DNA of 8,259 nucleotides from an uncultured Selenomonadaceae bacterium (GTDB lineage Bacteria; Bacillota; Negativicutes; Selenomonadales; Selenomonadaceae). A program made the position numbers and the translations under genes. Where the stretch lies: contig CAJOQC010000174.1 of the NCBI GenBank assembly GCA_905236785.1, positions 1-8,259 on the forward strand, written 5' to 3'. Shown here piece by piece: positions 6,372-8,259 of the stretch (position 1 is its first letter; each line of letters starts with the position of its first letter). The notes beneath the pieces were generated by a model. That model ran no database searches. It was not told the DNA's origin and saw nothing but the letters and a program-made list of their open reading frames with translations.

Positions 6372-7367
6372 TTGCGTACACGCATATTAAACGCGCTGAA
6401 AGAGGCAAAAAGTTTCGTTTCGGGGGAGTTCCTTGCGGACAATTTCGGCGTTTCCCGCACGGCGGTTTGGAAACATATAAAAGAATTAAAACGGCATGGA
6501 TACGACATAGAAAGCGTGACGGGCAACGGCTATTTGCTGAAAAGTTCGCCGGACGTTGTGTCCCCCGAAGAAATATTGCCGAATTTGCACACAAAGTTTA
6601 TCGGGCGCAACATTGTTTATCGGGAAACCTTAGACTCAACCAGCACACTTGCCAAGAAAGTCGCCGCCGAGGGTGCGCCCGACGGCACCCTTGTCATAGC
6701 CGAAGAACAAGGCGCGGGGCGCGGGCGGCTGTCGCGGGGTTGGTACTCGCCAAAAGGCGAAGGGCTGTGGTTTTCGCTGATTTTGCGGCCGAAGTTTCTT
6801 TTGCCCGCCGACGCGCCAAAGTGTACCCTTGTTTCCTCGGTGGCGGTTATTCGCGCCGTGAAAGCATTCGGCCTTGCGGCGGGCATAAAATGGCCGAATG
6901 ATATTTTGCATGACAACAGGAAACTGACGGGCATATTGACGGAAATGAGCGCCCAGACCGACGGAATTGATTTTATTGTCGTGGGCATCGGCATAAACGT
7001 CAACATTGCCGCAGGCACATTCCCCAAGGACATTGCGGACATCGCAACGTCCCTTAGAATAATGAACGGCGGGAAGAAAATAAGCCGCGCCGAATTTTTG
7101 GCAAATACCCTTGAGGAATTTGAAAATTTGTATCTGACGGCGCAAGAAAAGGGTTTTGCTCCCGTGTTTGACGAGTGGCGCAAAAATTCGGCGACCTTGG
7201 GGCAAAGAGTGAACGTAATCGGCGTAGGAAGCGGCGAAACTTTTTCGGGAGTTGCCGCAGATATTGACGAAGACGGCGCGCTTTTGGTGAAAACCGACGA
7301 CGGCACGCGAAAGGTTTTGGCGGGAGACGTATCAATCAGGAGGACGGAAGATGCTGTTAGTATTTGA
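6372..7367 (+). CDS. birA: Bifunctional biotin-[acetyl-CoA carboxylase] ligase and biotin repressor
   Basis: BirA activates biotin with ATP and attaches it to the BCCP subunit of acetyl-CoA carboxylase and to other biotin enzymes. Members with an N-terminal winged helix also repress biotin genes. In this 331-residue protein residues 4-57 form that winged helix (FLADNFGVSRTAVWKHIKEL, 20-39; wing GNGYLL, 51-56). The ligase domain shows LDSTSTLAKK (87-96), the biotinyl-AMP loop GAGRGRLSRGW (114-124), IKWPNDI (172-178), RKLTGILTE (183-191) and VGIGINVN (204-211). A small SH3-like C-terminal domain follows from about 277. All catalytic motifs are intact, so both roles are expected. It uses a TTG start, which may limit expression. 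Its end overlaps coaX by 17 nt. No biotin synthesis or transport gene, and no recognisable BirA operator, lies in the window, so its targets are elsewhere. Confidence 0.95.
   Translation: MRTRILNALKEAKSFVSGEFLADNFGVSRTAVWKHIKELKRHGYDIESVTGNGYLLKSSPDVVSPEEILPNLHTKFIGRNIVYRETLDSTSTLAKKVAAEGAPDGTLVIAEEQGAGRGRLSRGWYSPKGEGLWFSLILRPKFLLPADAPKCTLVSSVAVIRAVKAFGLAAGIKWPNDILHDNRKLTGILTEMSAQTDGIDFIVVGIGINVNIAAGTFPKDIADIATSLRIMNGGKKISRAEFLANTLEEFENLYLTAQEKGFAPVFDEWRKNSATLGQRVNVIGVGSGETFSGVAADIDEDGALLVKTDDGTRKVLAGDVSIRRTEDAVSI
7338..7343 (+). promoter_or_regulatory. Ribosome binding site of coaX inside birA
   Basis: AGGAGG lies within the last codons of birA, 7 nt before the coaX ATG at 7351. It allows independent initiation despite the 17-nt gene overlap. 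Confidence 0.8.
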
Positions 7368-8115
7368 CATCGGCAACAGCAACATCGTAATGGGCACTTA
7401 CTGCGGCAAAACGCTGATGCATCATTGGCGAATTTCCACCGACCGCCAAAAGACCGGCGACGAATACGGCATGATAATAAACGATTTGTTTTCCTATCAA
7501 GGCATAGCCATGCGGGACATCAAAGCGATTGTTATTTCCTCGGTTGTGCCGCCCTTGGTCGTCCCCATGGTGAAAATGTGCGAGCGATATTTTAAGATTA
7601 GCCCGTTGGTGGTAGGGCCAAACATAAAGACCGGGATAACGGTGCATTACGAAAACCCGCGAACCGTGGGCGCAGACCGTATAGTAAACGCAGTGGGCGC
7701 TTTTGAACAGTACGGCGGTCCGTTAATCGTTATAGACATCGGCACGGCGACCACCTTTGACGTTGTGGCGGACAACGGCGATTTTTTAGGCGGCGTTATC
7801 GCGCCCGGCATAGGCACAAGTGCAGACGCGCTCTTTCAGACGGCGGCGCAACTGCCCCGCATTGAACTTGTGCCGCCCAAAACCATAGTTTGCCACAACA
7901 CCATTCAAGGTATGCAGGCAGGGATTATCTTTGGTTACGTCGGGCAAATCGACGGCATAGTGAGCCGAATAAAAAACGAAATGAACCGCGAAATGACGGT
8001 GATTGCCACCGGCGGTTTGGCGCGAATGATTCAACGAGAATCCAAAACCATTGACAAAATCGACCACTTTTTGACCCTGACGGGGCTTCGGGTTTTGTAC
8101 GAGCGAAACAGTTAA
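7351..8115 (+). CDS. coaX: Type III pantothenate kinase
   Basis: CoaX phosphorylates pantothenate to 4'-phosphopantothenate, the first committed step of coenzyme A synthesis. It belongs to the ASKHA (actin-like) ATPase superfamily, is not feedback-inhibited by CoA, and needs a monovalent cation. At 254 residues it has the usual length. The motifs are FDIGNSNIVMG (5-15, phosphate 1 loop with Asp6), NPRTVGADRIVNAVGAF (102-118, with Asp109 as the likely catalytic base), VIDIGTATTFDVV (127-139, phosphate 2) and GGVIAPGIGTSADAL (147-161), then IATGGLA (218-224) in the adenosine-binding region. All are intact. It ends the gene run. The birA-coaX pairing recurs in Bacillota, and both products serve acyl-carrier and carboxylation chemistry. 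The start is fixed by the ribosome binding site at 7338. Confidence 0.96.
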   Translation: MLLVFDIGNSNIVMGTYCGKTLMHHWRISTDRQKTGDEYGMIINDLFSYQGIAMRDIKAIVISSVVPPLVVPMVKMCERYFKISPLVVGPNIKTGITVHYENPRTVGADRIVNAVGAFEQYGGPLIVIDIGTATTFDVVADNGDFLGGVIAPGIGTSADALFQTAAQLPRIELVPPKTIVCHNTIQGMQAGIIFGYVGQIDGIVSRIKNEMNREMTVIATGGLARMIQRESKTIDKIDHFLTLTGLRVLYERNS

Positions 8116-8162
8116 AAGGAAATGTTCTTTCTCTTTTTCTTTTTTGGGCATCTCTAATACTA

Positions 8163-8190
8163 ATCCTCGATAAAAATTTTTATCGAGGAT
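8163..8190. repeat. Perfect 28-bp palindrome
   Basis: The half-site ATCCTCGATAAAAA (8163-8176) is followed directly by its exact reverse complement (8177-8190). With no spacer, it can act as a dyad binding site or fold into a hairpin in RNA or a cruciform in DNA. It is not followed by a T-run, so classic intrinsic termination is unlikely, although it could stabilise the 3' end of the coaX transcript. Confidence 0.7.
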
Positions 8191-8192
8191 AC

Positions 8193-8207
8193 GCCTGCTT
8201 CGCAGGC
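8193..8207. repeat. Small GC-rich hairpin
   Basis: GCCTGC and GCAGGC form a 6-bp stem with a TTC loop, 2 nt after the 28-bp palindrome. Only TTT follows on the plus strand, so it could be at best a weak terminator. It is more likely part of the same repeat-like block. Confidence 0.5.
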
Positions 8208-8259
8208 TTTCAATCGCGCCTTCGGCACGTCTGACGTCTCATACACTCTCAGTAAGAAA

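Larger units (their letters stand above)
8116..8259. other. Non-coding tail after coaX
   Basis: No credible gene lies here. After a pyrimidine-rich stretch (about 8126-8145) comes GGGCATCTCTAA (8146-8157), a perfect inverted copy of 69-80, then a long palindrome, a GCCTGC-TTC-GCAGGC hairpin (8193-8207), a smaller GCC-TTC-GGC (8218-8226), and a tandem ACGTCT separated by one base (8227-8232, 8234-8239). The density of hairpins resembles a dispersed repeat cut off by the window end. A terminator for coaX should lie in this stretch, but no stem with a proper T-run is clear. Confidence 0.5.

Noticed and set aside
6617..7306. 229-codon open frame on the minus strand
   Set aside because: It is fully antisense to birA, whose catalytic motifs are intact, and its translation is Ser/Pro/Ala-rich without a domain.
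8105..8145. Intrinsic terminator directly after coaX
   Set aside because: The pyrimidine-rich run is tempting, but the A-rich segment before it forms only a weak, imperfect stem without GC pairs.

Overview
This 8.26 kb window is a compact chromosomal housekeeping segment of about average GC content, from a bacterium that is most likely in the Bacillota. The evidence for that is FabK-type enoyl-ACP reductase, one-step meso-diaminopimelate dehydrogenase, type III pantothenate kinase, a repressor-type BirA and strong GGAGG ribosome binding sites. A Negativicutes or clostridial gut lineage would fit, but the sequence alone does not settle this. I see no phage, insertion sequence, CRISPR array or defence locus, and no clear sign of a new system.

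Layout. Bases 1-128 are intergenic. They hold a hairpin-rich repeat-like stretch and the ribosome binding site of the first gene. Bases 129-1990 carry two plus-strand genes: a FabK/nitronate monooxygenase family flavoprotein and a ZnuA-type metal-binding lipoprotein. Bases 1989-2156 form a minus-strand tRNA-Ser(UGA) unit with a near-consensus promoter and an intrinsic terminator. That terminator abuts the stop codon of the convergent lipoprotein gene. A plus-strand promoter candidate at 2219-2248 then opens a six-gene run, 2313-8115, with gaps of 27 nt or less: ddh, an unrecognised one-helix membrane protein, serS, an AnsA/ReAV-type L-asparaginase, birA and coaX. Bases 8116-8259 are non-coding, with a perfect 28-bp palindrome and further small hairpins.

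How the genes work together. Ddh makes meso-DAP for peptidoglycan and lysine, fixing ammonia directly. The asparaginase next door releases ammonia and aspartate, the two nitrogen and carbon inputs of that pathway; this link is inference. BirA biotinylates acetyl-CoA carboxylase and CoaX starts CoA synthesis, so both supply the fatty-acid pathway that FabK completes. SerRS charges the tRNA-Ser encoded divergently just upstream. The least understood items are the low-complexity membrane protein at 3293-4045, with a duplicated KP-x-F-[DE]-V motif, and the repeat-like non-coding ends. Those ends share a 12-base sequence in inverted orientation.
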